In this document: positions 10,205-19,412 of the stretch, piece by piece | Layout: each line of letters begins with the position of its first letter | How positions within the stretch are numbered: position 1 is the first letter of the stretch | Source of the DNA: Franzmannia qiaohouensis | Lineage (GTDB): Bacteria > Pseudomonadota > Gammaproteobacteria > Pseudomonadales > Halomonadaceae | DNA length: 64,000 nt | NCBI RefSeq assembly: GCF_031451695.1 | Contig: NZ_JARWAM010000012.1 | Location: 1-64,000, forward strand | Reading direction: 5' to 3' | Translations under genes and position numbers: made by a program | The notes under the pieces: model-generated | Databases searched by the model: none | What the model saw: the letters and a program-made list of their open reading frames with translations, nothing else | Told to the model about the DNA's origin: nothing

Positions 10205-10723
10205 ATGAACTGGTTGTTGATCGCGTTTATCGTGGCACTGATCGTATCGCCGGTGATGTGGCTCAAACCGAGCCCCAGACAGAAGCGGGTGGCGCGGCTG
10301 CGCGAGCATGCCCGTAAGGCCGGCGTCAGGGTCAAGCTGGCCGCGCCACCGCTGCACGCCGCCGGCAAGCAGATGCCCAGCTATCGCTGGGGGTATCCCA
10401 AGGAGCAGCCTGGGCCGCGCTTCGTGGCGGTGCGCGAGAGCGCCTCCAGCGGCGTGCTAAAGCCGGTGTGTCACGGCTGGCGCTGGCGAATCGAGCCGCT
10501 GCGCCCGCTGCCGGATGAGGTGTTCCAGCGGCTTGAGGCGCTGCTTACGCGCCTGCCCCAGGATGCCCTGGTGCTGGAGTCGGACGTGCACGGAGTGACG
10601 CTGTGGTGGTATGAGTCGCAGGGGCCCGAGCGCTTCGATAGCTATCTCGGCGACATGGCCGCACTGCGCGATAGCCTGGCGGGCCGGCCGGACAGGCCGA
10701 GCACCCTCAAGCCGCTGGTGTAG
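10205..10723 (+). CDS. Conserved membrane-anchored protein of unknown function
   Basis: The 172-aa protein has one N-terminal transmembrane helix (residues 3-20), a basic stretch and then a soluble cytoplasmic-type domain with several conserved-looking Trp residues (GWRWRIEPL, VTLWWYES). No enzyme motif is visible. The ATG at 10205 begins directly at the hydrophobic helix; an upstream frame from 10118 would add unlikely sequence. Function unknown. It is convergent with the slyA-like gene. Confidence 0.65.
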   Translation: MNWLLIAFIVALIVSPVMWLKPSPRQKRVARLREHARKAGVRVKLAAPPLHAAGKQMPSYRWGYPKEQPGPRFVAVRESASSGVLKPVCHGWRWRIEPLRPLPDEVFQRLEALLTRLPQDALVLESDVHGVTLWWYESQGPERFDSYLGDMAALRDSLAGRPDRPSTLKPLV

Positions 10724-10760
10724 TGATCCGCCACGGCTGGAGTGAGCCGCGAGCGGTGGT

Positions 10761-11219
10761 TCAATCGTCGCTTTCGCGGGTCTGGATCGCCAGGCCGTTC
10801 TCCTCGATGCGGGTCAGGTAGTCGTCCAGGCGAGCGATGTCGCCGTCGCTGAGACCTGCCAGCATCTCCTCGCGGGCTTCCTTCACCACCGTATCGATCT
10901 GCTGCAGCAGCGGCATGGCAGCGGGTGTCAAGTGGATGCGCTTGGTGCGGCGATCCTGGTCGCAGGGGCAGCGCTCGACCAGCCCCTGCTCGGCGAGCTG
11001 GTCGAGGGTGCGCACCAGCGACGGCGCCTCGACGCCGATCACCCGCGCCAGGTCGCACTGCGGCTGGCCGTCGCCAAGGCGCCATAGGTGATAGAGCGTG
11101 ATCCAGCGAGTCTGGGTCAGCTCGAGCGGGGCCAAGCGCTTGTCGATGATCGCGCGCCATAGGCGCGGCACGCGATTCAACTTGGTGCCGATGTTCTGGT
11201 GTAGAGAAAGATTGGACAT
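10761..11219 (-). CDS. slyA: MarR family transcriptional regulator, SlyA-like
   Basis: The 152-aa winged-helix protein has the SlyA pattern: LAPLELTQTRWITLYHLWRLGDGQPQ, LARVIGVEAPSLVRTLDQL (recognition helix) and RRTKRIHLTP in the wing. SlyA proteins bind palindromic AT-rich sites and often counter H-NS silencing or answer to small aromatic ligands. The ATG at 11219 is chosen by alignment to SlyA. An inverted repeat GGTTCG...CGAACC lies 10-42 bases upstream of the start and may be an autoregulatory site. Confidence 0.82.
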   Translation of the reverse strand: MSNLSLHQNIGTKLNRVPRLWRAIIDKRLAPLELTQTRWITLYHLWRLGDGQPQCDLARVIGVEAPSLVRTLDQLAEQGLVERCPCDQDRRTKRIHLTPAAMPLLQQIDTVVKEAREEMLAGLSDGDIARLDDYLTRIEENGLAIQTRESDD

Positions 11220-11335
11220 AGTCAGGCCGGTTCGCAGGCGAATCAATGAATTGTCCGAACCGCGCGCCTGCAATGCAAGCCTTATGCGCTTCTGTGCTTA
11301 TTCATTTCATCGTTAATACGCTTTTGCTTGGACCA

Positions 11336-12505
11336 CTACCCGCCGGGCACCAGTCGGCGGAGGTCGAGTCCCGGGATACCCGGCGGCGACGTGATCTGCC
11401 CATCGGCCATGTCTGCACTTGCAGGTGAGTCGCTGACCGTGAAGCGCAGCACGCCAAGACGCTGGCCTGACGCGGTGACGATATCGATTCGCCAGCGGCC
11501 CTCGGCCTCGACGGGAAAGTTCTGCTTGCGGCTCCAGGCGCGGTAACCCTGCTGGCGGCCGCCGTGAATGGTCAACGGGATGCGGTCGATCAGTTCGCCG
11601 TCATGGCGCCATTCATGAAAGATCTCCTCCTGCAGCCCGCGCGGCGCGCGTATCGCGGTATAGGCGTACAGGCCGCTGATGGACAGCGCGTTGCGGGTCA
11701 ATGCCACGCTGCCGCGGGGAGTCCGCGACTCGACGTCGAGACTCGGCGACAGCGCGCTGCCGGTCAGCCACAGGTTGACCGGCGGAACCCAGGCACGCCC
11801 CGCCCAGCCGGCGCCGGCCAACAGCAGTGCCAGGCCGAACAACGCCAGCCAGCTGCGCAGCCGCTTGGGCTGCACCAGATGCATCAGGCTGGGCAGGCTG
11901 AATATCACCATCAGTGCCAATGCATAGAACAGGCTCTCGCTGGTGGTGAGCTGCAGCATGAGCGGCAGGGTCACCAGCACCACCACGAATACGCACTGGG
12001 CATGAAAGGCGAAATAGACCCAGCGATAGCGCTCGGCGAGCTTGAAATAAAGCGGATCGAGGATGGAGAGTAAGGCCAGTCCCAGGATCAGCAGCGTGAA
12101 CAGCGCCTGGCCGCTGGCCCAGACCGTCGTGGCAAGCAGGAACGGCAGGCTGAAGAACAGTGTCTCCTGGTGGATCAACTGGGCGATGAAGGTGGTCGCC
12201 CCGCGCGGCAGGGTGGGATAGCCGCGCCGCGACAGCGCGCGGCCGATCACGCTCTCCGAGAGCAGCAGTAGCCAGGCCAGCAGCATGCCCAGCGCCAGGG
12301 CGGCGCCCAGCCACTGCTGGCGGTCGACCAGGAAGAAGCTCGCCACGCCGGCGCAGAAGGCGATCGGCGGCCATATCCATAGATAGGGGCGAACGCGCTC
12401 GATCAGCCGCTCTACGCGGCGTTGGACACGGGCCAGGCGTGCCGCACGGGCCGGATTGCGTGGCGCTGACGTGCCGGGATCGGGCGTTTCGCAGGGTGTG
12501 GTCAT
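11336..12505 (-). CDS. DUF5924 / DUF2914 membrane protein
   Basis: The 389-aa protein has a charged N terminus, about seven to nine transmembrane helices (roughly residues 38-235) and a periplasmic C-terminal domain with the DUF2914 pattern (LYAYTAIRAPRGLQ, EWRHDGE, SRKQNFP, GRWRIDI). That domain is an immunoglobulin-like beta fold of unknown role. The ATG at 12505 follows GGAGATTGCC; a GTG at 12550 has no ribosome-binding site. It diverges from fadB, so the 190-base gap must hold both promoters. Confidence 0.75.
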   Translation of the reverse strand: MTTPCETPDPGTSAPRNPARAARLARVQRRVERLIERVRPYLWIWPPIAFCAGVASFFLVDRQQWLGAALALGMLLAWLLLLSESVIGRALSRRGYPTLPRGATTFIAQLIHQETLFFSLPFLLATTVWASGQALFTLLILGLALLSILDPLYFKLAERYRWVYFAFHAQCVFVVVLVTLPLMLQLTTSESLFYALALMVIFSLPSLMHLVQPKRLRSWLALFGLALLLAGAGWAGRAWVPPVNLWLTGSALSPSLDVESRTPRGSVALTRNALSISGLYAYTAIRAPRGLQEEIFHEWRHDGELIDRIPLTIHGGRQQGYRAWSRKQNFPVEAEGRWRIDIVTASGQRLGVLRFTVSDSPASADMADGQITSPPGIPGLDLRRLVPGG

Positions 12506-12698
12506 GCCGTTGGCAATCTCCGGGAAAAGCGTAGAGGCTAGCAGCGTCACTATGACAGACGGAGTCGAGAAACGGCGACACCCGACGCATCAGGCACGAC
12601 TTTGGTGGAGGGCGGCCGCCGCGGGCTTGACGCCGGCGCCAAGCTGGACCAAGCTGTCTGGCAATCAAACGGCCGTATGAAATCGTGGAGTTTCGCGG

Positions 12699-14858
12699 AT
12701 GATCTACCAAGGCAATGCCATTACGGTGGCCAGCAACGGCGATAACATCGCCACTCTGACCTTCGACCTGAAGGACGAGTCCATCAACAAGCTCTCCAGC
12801 GCCGTGGTCACGGAGCTGGGCGAGGCGGTCCAGGCGCTGCAAGGCGCCAGCGACATCAAGGGCCTGGTCATTGCCAGCGCCAAGGACGTCTTCATCGTCG
12901 GTGCCGATATCACCGAGTTTCACGGCATGTTTGCCAAGGGCGAAGGCCAGATTGCCGAGATGCTCGAGCAGGTGCACGGCATCTTCAACGCCATCGAGGA
13001 CCTGCCGTTCCCCACCGTCACCGCCATCAATGGCCTGGCGCTGGGCGGCGGCTGTGAGGTCACCCTGACCACCGACTTCCGGGTGATGGGCGACAAGGCC
13101 AAGATCGGCCTGCCCGAGACCAAGCTGGGCATCCTGCCAGGCTGGGGTGGCTGCGTGCGCCTGCCGCGTATCGTGGGTGCCGACAACGCCATCGAGTGGA
13201 TCGCCGGCGGCACCGAGAACCGTGCCGATGCCGCGCTCAAGATAGGCGCGGTGGATGCCGTAGTATCCAACGAGCAGCTGCAAGCGGCGGCGCTGGACAT
13301 CCTGGCCCGTGCAAACCGTGGCGAACTCGACTACCAGGCGCGCCGCGACGAGAAAACCGGCCCGCTCAAGCTCAACCCCATCGAGCAGATGATGGTCTTC
13401 GAGACCGCCAAGGGCTATGTCGCCGGCAAGGCGGGGCCGCACTATCCGGCGCCCATCGAGGCGATCAAGGTGATCCAGAAGGGCGCCGGCGAGGAGCGCG
13501 GCCGCGCCCAGGCGATCGAGGCCAAGGCCTTCGCCAAGCTGGCGCTGACCGATGTCTGCTACAACCTGGTGGGGCTGTTCCTCAACGATCAGGTGGTCAA
13601 GAAGAAGGCCGGCAAGTACGAAAAGCAGGCCCAGCCGGTCAAGCAGACCGCGGTGCTGGGGGCCGGCATCATGGGCGGCGGCATCGCCTACCAGAGCGCC
13701 TCCAAGGGCACGCCGATCCTGATGAAGGACATCAAGGAGGATGCCATCGAGCTGGGCCTCAAGGAGGCACGCAAGCTGTTCGGCAAGCAGGTCGAGCGCA
13801 ACAAGCTGACCTCCGAGCAGATGGCCGAGAAGCTCTCCAATATCCGCCCGACACTCTCCTACGGCGATTTCGGCCACGTCGACCTGGTGGTCGAGGCGGT
13901 GGTCGAGAACCCCAAGGTCAAGGACGCGGTGCTCACCGAAGTCGAGGGGCTGGTGGACGACAAGGCGATCCTCACCTCCAACACCTCGACCATCTCGATC
14001 AACCGTCTGGCCGAGAACCTCAAGCGTCCCGAGAACTTCTGCGGCATGCACTTCTTCAACCCGGTGCATCGCATGCCGCTGGTCGAGGTGATCCGCGGCG
14101 AGAAGACGAGTGACGCCGCCGTGGCCGCCACCGTGGCCTACGCCCGTGCCATGGGCAAGACGCCGATCGTGGTCAACGACTGCCCGGGCTTCCTGGTCAA
14201 CCGCGTGCTGTTCCCCTATTTCGGCGGCTTCAGCATGCTGGTCGAGCAGGGCGCCGACTTCCAGCACGTCGACAAGGTGATGGAGAAGTTCGGCTGGCCG
14301 ATGGGCCCCGCCTACCTGCTCGACGTGGTCGGCATGGATACCGCGGTGCACGCCAACGAGGTGATGGCCGAGGGCTTCCCGGATCGCATGGCTCGCGATG
14401 CCAAGACCGCCATTCAGGTGATGTACGAGAATGAGCGCCTGGGCCAGAAGAACGACAAGGGCTTCTACGCCTACGAAGAGGACAAGAAGGGCAAGCCGAA
14501 GAAGGTCAGCGACGACGCGGCCTACGCCCTGGTCAAGCAAGTGGTGAAGGAAGACAAGGCGTTCAGCGACGAGGAGATCATCGCGCGCATGATGGTGCCG
14601 CTGTGCCTGGAGACGGTGCGCTGCCTGGAGGACGACATCGTCGCCACCCCGGCCGAGGCCGACATGGCGCTGATCTACGGCATCGGCTTCCCGCCGTTCC
14701 GCGGTGGCGCGCTGCGCTATATCGACGCCATGGGCGTGGCGGCCTTCGTCGAGCTGGCCGATGGCCTGGCCGCGGAGCTCGGCCCGCTCTACGCGCCCAC
14801 CGATAAGCTGCGCGAGATGGCCAAGTCCGGCGACACCTTCTACGACAAGAGCGCCTGA
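12699..14858 (+). CDS. fadB: Fatty acid oxidation complex alpha subunit FadB
   Basis: FadB carries enoyl-CoA hydratase, cis-delta3-trans-delta2 isomerase, 3-hydroxyacyl-CoA dehydrogenase and epimerase activities of aerobic beta-oxidation, and pairs with FadA as an alpha2-beta2 complex. The crotonase half contains the two catalytic glutamates (Glu120 in GGGCE, Glu140 in GLPETKLG). The dehydrogenase half starts at the NAD site VLGAGIMGGGIAYQ near residue 317 and has the catalytic MHFFNPVHRMPLVEV block. At 719 aa it is full length. GTGGAG lies eight bases before the ATG. fadA follows after 27 bases. Confidence 0.96.
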   Translation: MIYQGNAITVASNGDNIATLTFDLKDESINKLSSAVVTELGEAVQALQGASDIKGLVIASAKDVFIVGADITEFHGMFAKGEGQIAEMLEQVHGIFNAIEDLPFPTVTAINGLALGGGCEVTLTTDFRVMGDKAKIGLPETKLGILPGWGGCVRLPRIVGADNAIEWIAGGTENRADAALKIGAVDAVVSNEQLQAAALDILARANRGELDYQARRDEKTGPLKLNPIEQMMVFETAKGYVAGKAGPHYPAPIEAIKVIQKGAGEERGRAQAIEAKAFAKLALTDVCYNLVGLFLNDQVVKKKAGKYEKQAQPVKQTAVLGAGIMGGGIAYQSASKGTPILMKDIKEDAIELGLKEARKLFGKQVERNKLTSEQMAEKLSNIRPTLSYGDFGHVDLVVEAVVENPKVKDAVLTEVEGLVDDKAILTSNTSTISINRLAENLKRPENFCGMHFFNPVHRMPLVEVIRGEKTSDAAVAATVAYARAMGKTPIVVNDCPGFLVNRVLFPYFGGFSMLVEQGADFQHVDKVMEKFGWPMGPAYLLDVVGMDTAVHANEVMAEGFPDRMARDAKTAIQVMYENERLGQKNDKGFYAYEEDKKGKPKKVSDDAAYALVKQVVKEDKAFSDEEIIARMMVPLCLETVRCLEDDIVATPAEADMALIYGIGFPPFRGGALRYIDAMGVAAFVELADGLAAELGPLYAPTDKLREMAKSGDTFYDKSA

Positions 14859-14885
14859 GCTCACCACGAACAGGAGTAGTGAAAG

Positions 14886-16064
14886 ATGAGTTTGAATCCG
14901 AGAGACATCGTGGTGGTCGACGGCGTACGCACCGCCATGGCCAAGGCCAAGAACGGCGCCTTCCGTCACGTGCGCGCCGAAAACCTGTCTGCCGCGGTGA
15001 TGCAGGCGCTGTTCGATCGCAACGCCAACCTCGACCCGTCGGAAGTCGACGACGTGATCTGGGGCTGCGTCAACCAGACCCTCGAGCAGTCGATGAACAT
15101 CGCCCGCAACGCGGCGATCATGACCGGCATCCCGCGTACGGTGCCGGCCCAGACCGTCAATCGCCTGTGTGGCTCATCGATGACCGCACTGCATATCGCG
15201 GCGGCCAATATCAAGGCCGGCATGGGTGACTTCTATCTCATCGGCGGCGTCGAGCATATGGAGCACGTGCCCATGGCCCACGGCGTCGACGTCAACCCGG
15301 CGGCCAGCAAGTATGCCGCCAAGGCGGCGATGATGATGGGCCTGACCGCCGAGCTGCTGGGCAAGATGCACGGCATCAGCCGCGAGGAGCAGGACAAGTT
15401 CGGCGTACGCTCCCACCAGCGCGCCCAGGCGGCGCTGGATGACGGCCGCTTCGACAACGAGATCATCGGCGTCGAGGGGCATGACGGCAACGGCTTCCGG
15501 GTGCGGGTCGACCGCGACGAAGTGATTCGCGCCGATGCCAGCCTCGAGTCGATGGCCGGCTTGAAGCCGGTCTTCGATCCGCGCAACGGTACCGTCACCG
15601 CGGGCACCTCCTCGGCGCTCTCGGTGGGTGCTTCGGCGATGGCAGTGATGAGCTATGAGCGCGCCCAGGCGCTGGGCCTCGAGCCGATCGCCAAGGTGCT
15701 CTCCACCGGCGTGGCCGGCTGCGACGCCTCGATCATGGGCTACGGCCCGGTGCCGGCCTCGCAGAAGGCGCTCAAGGCCGCCGGCCTGACCGCCGACGAC
15801 ATCCAGACCGTCGAGCTCAATGAGGCCTTCGCTGCTCAGGGCCTGCCGGTACTCAAGGACCTCGGTTTCCTCGATGCCATGGACGACAAGGTCAACCTCA
15901 ACGGCGGCGCCATTGCCCTTGGCCATCCGCTGGGCTGCTCGGGGTCGCGGATCTGCACCACGCTGCTCAACGTCATGCAGCAGCAGCAGACCAGCCTCGG
16001 CCTGGCCACCATGTGTATCGGCATGGGGCAGGGCGTGGCGACGGTGTTTGAACGCCTACGCTAA
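14886..16064 (+). CDS. fadA: 3-ketoacyl-CoA thiolase FadA
   Basis: FadA cleaves 3-ketoacyl-CoA to acetyl-CoA and a shortened acyl-CoA. The 392-aa protein has the nucleophilic Cys95 in NRLCGSSMTALH, the NEAFAAQ and GGAIALGHPLGCSG blocks with the catalytic His, and the C-terminal Cys in CIGMGQG. AGGAG lies ten bases upstream of the ATG. It is the second gene of the fadBA operon and is followed directly by a terminator. Confidence 0.96.
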   Translation: MSLNPRDIVVVDGVRTAMAKAKNGAFRHVRAENLSAAVMQALFDRNANLDPSEVDDVIWGCVNQTLEQSMNIARNAAIMTGIPRTVPAQTVNRLCGSSMTALHIAAANIKAGMGDFYLIGGVEHMEHVPMAHGVDVNPAASKYAAKAAMMMGLTAELLGKMHGISREEQDKFGVRSHQRAQAALDDGRFDNEIIGVEGHDGNGFRVRVDRDEVIRADASLESMAGLKPVFDPRNGTVTAGTSSALSVGASAMAVMSYERAQALGLEPIAKVLSTGVAGCDASIMGYGPVPASQKALKAAGLTADDIQTVELNEAFAAQGLPVLKDLGFLDAMDDKVNLNGGAIALGHPLGCSGSRICTTLLNVMQQQQTSLGLATMCIGMGQGVATVFERLR

Positions 16065-16087
16065 GCGTAACCCACAATAAGCGCTTG

Positions 16088-16114
16088 AAACGGCACCCTA
16101 CGGGGTGCCGTTTT
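16088..16114. terminator. Bidirectional terminator after fadA
   Basis: CGGCACCC (16091-16098) pairs with GGGTGCCG (16103-16110) around TACG, with AAA before and TTTT after. It therefore serves both fadA and the convergent TAXI gene ending at 16141. Confidence 0.88.
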
Positions 16115-16140
16115 GCGTGATGTGTCAGACGCTTGCGTGC

Positions 16141-17172
16141 TCAGTCTGCGGTGTTGTTGTCAGATTCAGCCTCGTCTTCATCCGCGATCCAGCCCTGCTC
16201 GCGGTAGTATCGCAGGGCGCCGTCGTGCAGTGGCGCGGAGAGTCCTTCGCTGATCATTTGCTCCGGGGTCAGTTCGTCAAAGGCTGGGTGATACGCCTTG
16301 AGCGTTTCGAGGTCATCGAACACAGCAGCCACCAACTGATAGATCAGCTCATTCTCTGTATTCGCTGAGGCGACCAGGGTGGCGCGCACGCCAAAGGTAT
16401 GTATTTCCGGTTGATCATCGGCGTAGACCCCCGCTGCAATGGCGGCCGGCGTAAAGTAGGGAAGCGCATCGACCAGCCGATCGATCTCCTCGCCTTCGAC
16501 ATCGACCAGCATCGCATCACACAGGCGGATGGCCTGCGCCACCGAGTCGTTGGGGTGACCCACGGTGTACACCATGGCGTCGACGTTGCCATGGCATAGC
16601 TCCAACGACTGCTGGTCGGCCGGTAAGTCGTTGGCCAGGCTGAAGTCATCCAGCGACCAGCCCTTGGCCTCCAGTAGGGTCATCATGGTGCCGCGCTGAC
16701 CGGAGCCTGGGTTCCCGACGTTGACAGCCCGCTGGTATAGATCGTCGAAGTGTTGGATACCGCTGTCTCTTCGGACGACTAGCGTAAAGGGCTCGCCGTG
16801 GAGCGAGAACAGTGAACGCAAGCTGTCATCGGCGCCGATCTCGGCAAAGCCCTGCTCGCCGGTAACGGCATAGTGCTGAAGGTCGGACTGGGCCAGTGCG
16901 ACGTTGACGACACCCTCGCGCACGTTAGCGAGATTCTCGGCTGAGCCGTCGCTCGTCTGGGCGTCACACGGATTCGTCAGCATGCGGCACAGCGTGCGTC
17001 CGGCGAGGTGGTAGACGCCCGCTGGGCTGGCGGTGCCGATGGTGATTCGTGTCTCCTCGGCCTGGGCCACCGGGGGGAGGAGCGTAAAGGCGACCATGCT
17101 GGCAGCGATGCAACAGGAGGGTTTCCAGCGCGATGAGCATTTGTCATTCGATGGGCTCAGGACGATAGGCAT
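16141..17172 (-). CDS. TAXI family TRAP transporter solute-binding protein
   Basis: The protein has a signal peptide ending near AQAEE, then the TAXI start ITIGTASPAGVYHLAGRTLC and the family's pattern through VNVGNPGSGQRGTMMTLLEAKGW and DAMVYTVGHPNDSV. TAXI proteins deliver small carboxylates such as glutamate to TRAP permeases in the periplasm. No DctQ/DctM-type or fused permease gene is nearby, so it is an orphan here. Alternatives are a sensor role or partnering with a permease elsewhere. The tail is strongly acidic. Length 343 aa is normal. Confidence 0.88.
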   Translation of the reverse strand: MPIVLSPSNDKCSSRWKPSCCIAASMVAFTLLPPVAQAEETRITIGTASPAGVYHLAGRTLCRMLTNPCDAQTSDGSAENLANVREGVVNVALAQSDLQHYAVTGEQGFAEIGADDSLRSLFSLHGEPFTLVVRRDSGIQHFDDLYQRAVNVGNPGSGQRGTMMTLLEAKGWSLDDFSLANDLPADQQSLELCHGNVDAMVYTVGHPNDSVAQAIRLCDAMLVDVEGEEIDRLVDALPYFTPAAIAAGVYADDQPEIHTFGVRATLVASANTENELIYQLVAAVFDDLETLKAYHPAFDELTPEQMISEGLSAPLHDGALRYYREQGWIADEDEAESDNNTAD

Positions 17173-17322
17173 GGTGAACTCCTGGAGCGGCCATCGGCCT
17201 GCCGATAGGCTAGGCGGGTCGAGGGCGAAGTCTTGACATCGTTGGCTGGCGAAGCGAGCGTCTATTCAGAGCATAGTGGGCTCTCGGCGTTTGGGGAAAC
17301 GCCGTGTCGGCAGTGGTTGGGC

Positions 17323-17784
17323 TCACAGAATACCGGCATCGAGTCCGGCGGCCAGGCTCATGGCCAGTTCCTCGACCTGCTCGAGGAACGCCTCCTGCCA
17401 CTCGCCGTGCAGGATCAGCGGCGCCTGCACCCATTTCCAGCCCATGCCGCCGACGATGCCCTCCACCGCGCGGTGGGTGCCGGTGCCGTCGAGGCCGGCG
17501 CGCACATAGAGGGCGCAGGGCAGGCCCCGCTTCTCCTCGAGTAGCGGGTAGTAGCTGCGGTCGAAGAAGTCCTTCAGCGCGCCGCTCATGTAGCCGAGGT
17601 TCTCGGTGGTGCCGAGCAAGATGGCATCGCAGGCCAGCACGTCCTCGGGACCTGCCTCCAGCGGCGGCTTGACCACGACCTCAACGGCCTCGATCTCGGG
17701 GTGGCGTGCACCGCGTTCGGCGGCCTCGCGCAACGCCAGGGTATTGGCGGAGGGGGTATGGGCGACGATCAGCAGGGTTTTCAT
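17323..17784 (-). CDS. Flavodoxin-like / NAD(P)H-dependent FMN reductase family protein
   Basis: The 153-aa flavodoxin-fold protein starts LLIVAHTPSANT, a phosphate-binding loop for FMN, and has LLGTTENLGYMSGALKDFFDRSYYPL, the segment around the isoalloxazine in flavodoxin/NADPH:FMN reductase relatives. It probably binds FMN and takes part in cytoplasmic electron transfer or quinone/azo reduction. The partner is unknown. It lies alone between the TAXI gene and the AGCS symporter on the same strand. Confidence 0.78.
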   Translation of the reverse strand: MKTLLIVAHTPSANTLALREAAERGARHPEIEAVEVVVKPPLEAGPEDVLACDAILLGTTENLGYMSGALKDFFDRSYYPLLEEKRGLPCALYVRAGLDGTGTHRAVEGIVGGMGWKWVQAPLILHGEWQEAFLEQVEELAMSLAAGLDAGIL

Positions 17785-17817
17785 CCCGCTAGCCTAGCAG
17801 CCACGCGGGAATGGCAA

Positions 17818-17844
17818 AACGCCACGGCGGTTTGCCGTGGCGTT
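17818..17844 (-). terminator. Rho-independent terminator of the AGCS symporter gene
   Basis: ACGCCACGGC and GCCGTGGCGT form a ten-pair stem with a five-base loop. Read on the minus strand it is followed by a TTTT run, and it lies 21 bases beyond the symporter stop codon at 17865. Confidence 0.82.
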
Positions 17845-17864
17845 GCGGGCCTGGGGGGCGCGAC

Positions 17865-19313
17865 TCAGCGCTTGGGCCAGGCCTTGGGGTCGACCTTGTC
17901 GGCCAGCTTGGGGAAGCGGCTGGGATCGAACACCGGCTCCAGGCCGGCGCTGAGCTGGCGATCGTAGTCGCGCAGCAGGGCGAAGGCGATCGGCGATAGC
18001 AGCAGGATCGCTACCAGGTTGATCAGCGCCATCATGCCCATGGACAGGTCGGCGAAATTCCAGATCGCGCCGAGGCTCGCCACCGAGCCCACCATCACCA
18101 TGGCCAGCACCGCCAGGCGGTAGATCAGCACCGCCAGCGGGGCGCGGCGCCCGGCCAGATACTCGATGTTGGACTCACCGTAGGAGTAGTTGGCGATCAC
18201 CGAGGTGAAGGCGAACAGCAGGATCGCCACGGCAATGAACATGCTGCCCCACTCGCCGACGTGGCTAGACAGTGCGATCTGGGTCAGCTGGATGCCGTTG
18301 GCCTCGTCGCTGGCCATGACGTCCGGTCCGGCCATGATGATGATCGCCGCGGTGGCGGTGCAGATCACCAGGGTGTCGAGAAACACCCCGAGCATCTGGA
18401 TGAAGCCCTGGGCGGCGGGGTGATTGGGCTTGGTGGTGGCGGTGGCCGCAGCGTTGGGCGCCGAGCCCATGCCCGCCTCGTTGGAGAACAGGCCGCGCTG
18501 GATGCCGTTGATGATCGCCTGTGAGACCGCATAGCCGATGGCGCCCCCGGCGGCTTGCTCGAGGCCGAAGGCGCTCCTGATGATGGTCATGAACGCCGCT
18601 GGCAGGTCGCTGACGTTGAGCGCCACCACCACCAGTGCCAGCAACAAATAGAGCAGCGCCATCAGCGGCACCACCAGCTCGGCGACGCGGGCGATCGATT
18701 TCAGGCCGCCGAAGATAATCGGCGCCACCACCGCCATCAGCATCAGGCCCATGGCCCAGGTCGGAATCGAGAAGGCTTGTTCCATGGCCTGGGCGATGGA
18801 GTTGGCCTGGACGCTGTTGAAGGCCAGGCCAAAGGCGATGATCAGGCACACCGAGAAGGCCACCGCCAGCCAGCGCAGCCCCAGGCCGCGCTCGATGTAG
18901 CGCGCCGGGCCCCCGCGGAAGGTATTGTCGCCGTGGTCGGTCTTGTAGGCCTGGGCCAGGGTCGACTCGACGAAGCTGGTGGCCATGCCGACCATTGCCG
19001 TCATCCACATCCAGAAGATCGCACCGGGACCGCCGAAGTAGATCGCCACCGCCACGCCGGCCAGGTTACCGGTGCCGACCCGCGCCGCCAGGCTGGTGGA
19101 GAGCGCCTGAAACGACGAGATACCGCCGCTGGCTTCGCGGGAGTGACGCAGCAGCTTGAACATATGGCCGAAGTAGCGGATCTGGATGCCGCGGGTCATG
19201 ACCGTGAAATAGAGGCCGGTGCCGATCAGCAGATAGATCAGCACGCTGCCCCATAGCAGGCCATTGCCGGCGTCGACCCATCCGCTGAGAAACCCGGGTA
19301 GCGTGAAATTCAT
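17865..19313 (-). CDS. Alanine/glycine:cation symporter (AGCS family)
   Basis: The 482-aa inner-membrane protein carries about 11 helices and the AGCS signatures: ISSFQALSTSLAARVGTGNLAGVA, a substrate and cation site, RGLFSNEAGMGSAPNAAA, and SYGESNIEYL. It imports alanine, glycine or related amino acids with Na+ or H+. It sits behind the LysR gene at 19413 in the same direction, and the next operon may degrade an amino-acid-like compound, so it could feed that pathway. The substrate cannot be fixed from sequence. Confidence 0.92.
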   Translation of the reverse strand: MNFTLPGFLSGWVDAGNGLLWGSVLIYLLIGTGLYFTVMTRGIQIRYFGHMFKLLRHSREASGGISSFQALSTSLAARVGTGNLAGVAVAIYFGGPGAIFWMWMTAMVGMATSFVESTLAQAYKTDHGDNTFRGGPARYIERGLGLRWLAVAFSVCLIIAFGLAFNSVQANSIAQAMEQAFSIPTWAMGLMLMAVVAPIIFGGLKSIARVAELVVPLMALLYLLLALVVVALNVSDLPAAFMTIIRSAFGLEQAAGGAIGYAVSQAIINGIQRGLFSNEAGMGSAPNAAATATTKPNHPAAQGFIQMLGVFLDTLVICTATAAIIIMAGPDVMASDEANGIQLTQIALSSHVGEWGSMFIAVAILLFAFTSVIANYSYGESNIEYLAGRRAPLAVLIYRLAVLAMVMVGSVASLGAIWNFADLSMGMMALINLVAILLLSPIAFALLRDYDRQLSAGLEPVFDPSRFPKLADKVDPKAWPKR

Positions 19314-19412
19314 GACGCTCGCCTTCCTTTGCTAATGAATGAAAGGGCGACATTCTTCATGCTAGGCAAAAAATCGCAATAGCGTTGGTCTTGATGAGAA
19401 ACATGAATTTTT

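Noticed and set aside
11613..14969. A very long open frame on the minus strand across fadB and the DUF5924 gene
   Set aside because: It is an antisense shadow of high-GC codons in fadB. The composition (Leu, His, Gly-rich low complexity) matches no protein and both real genes are certain.
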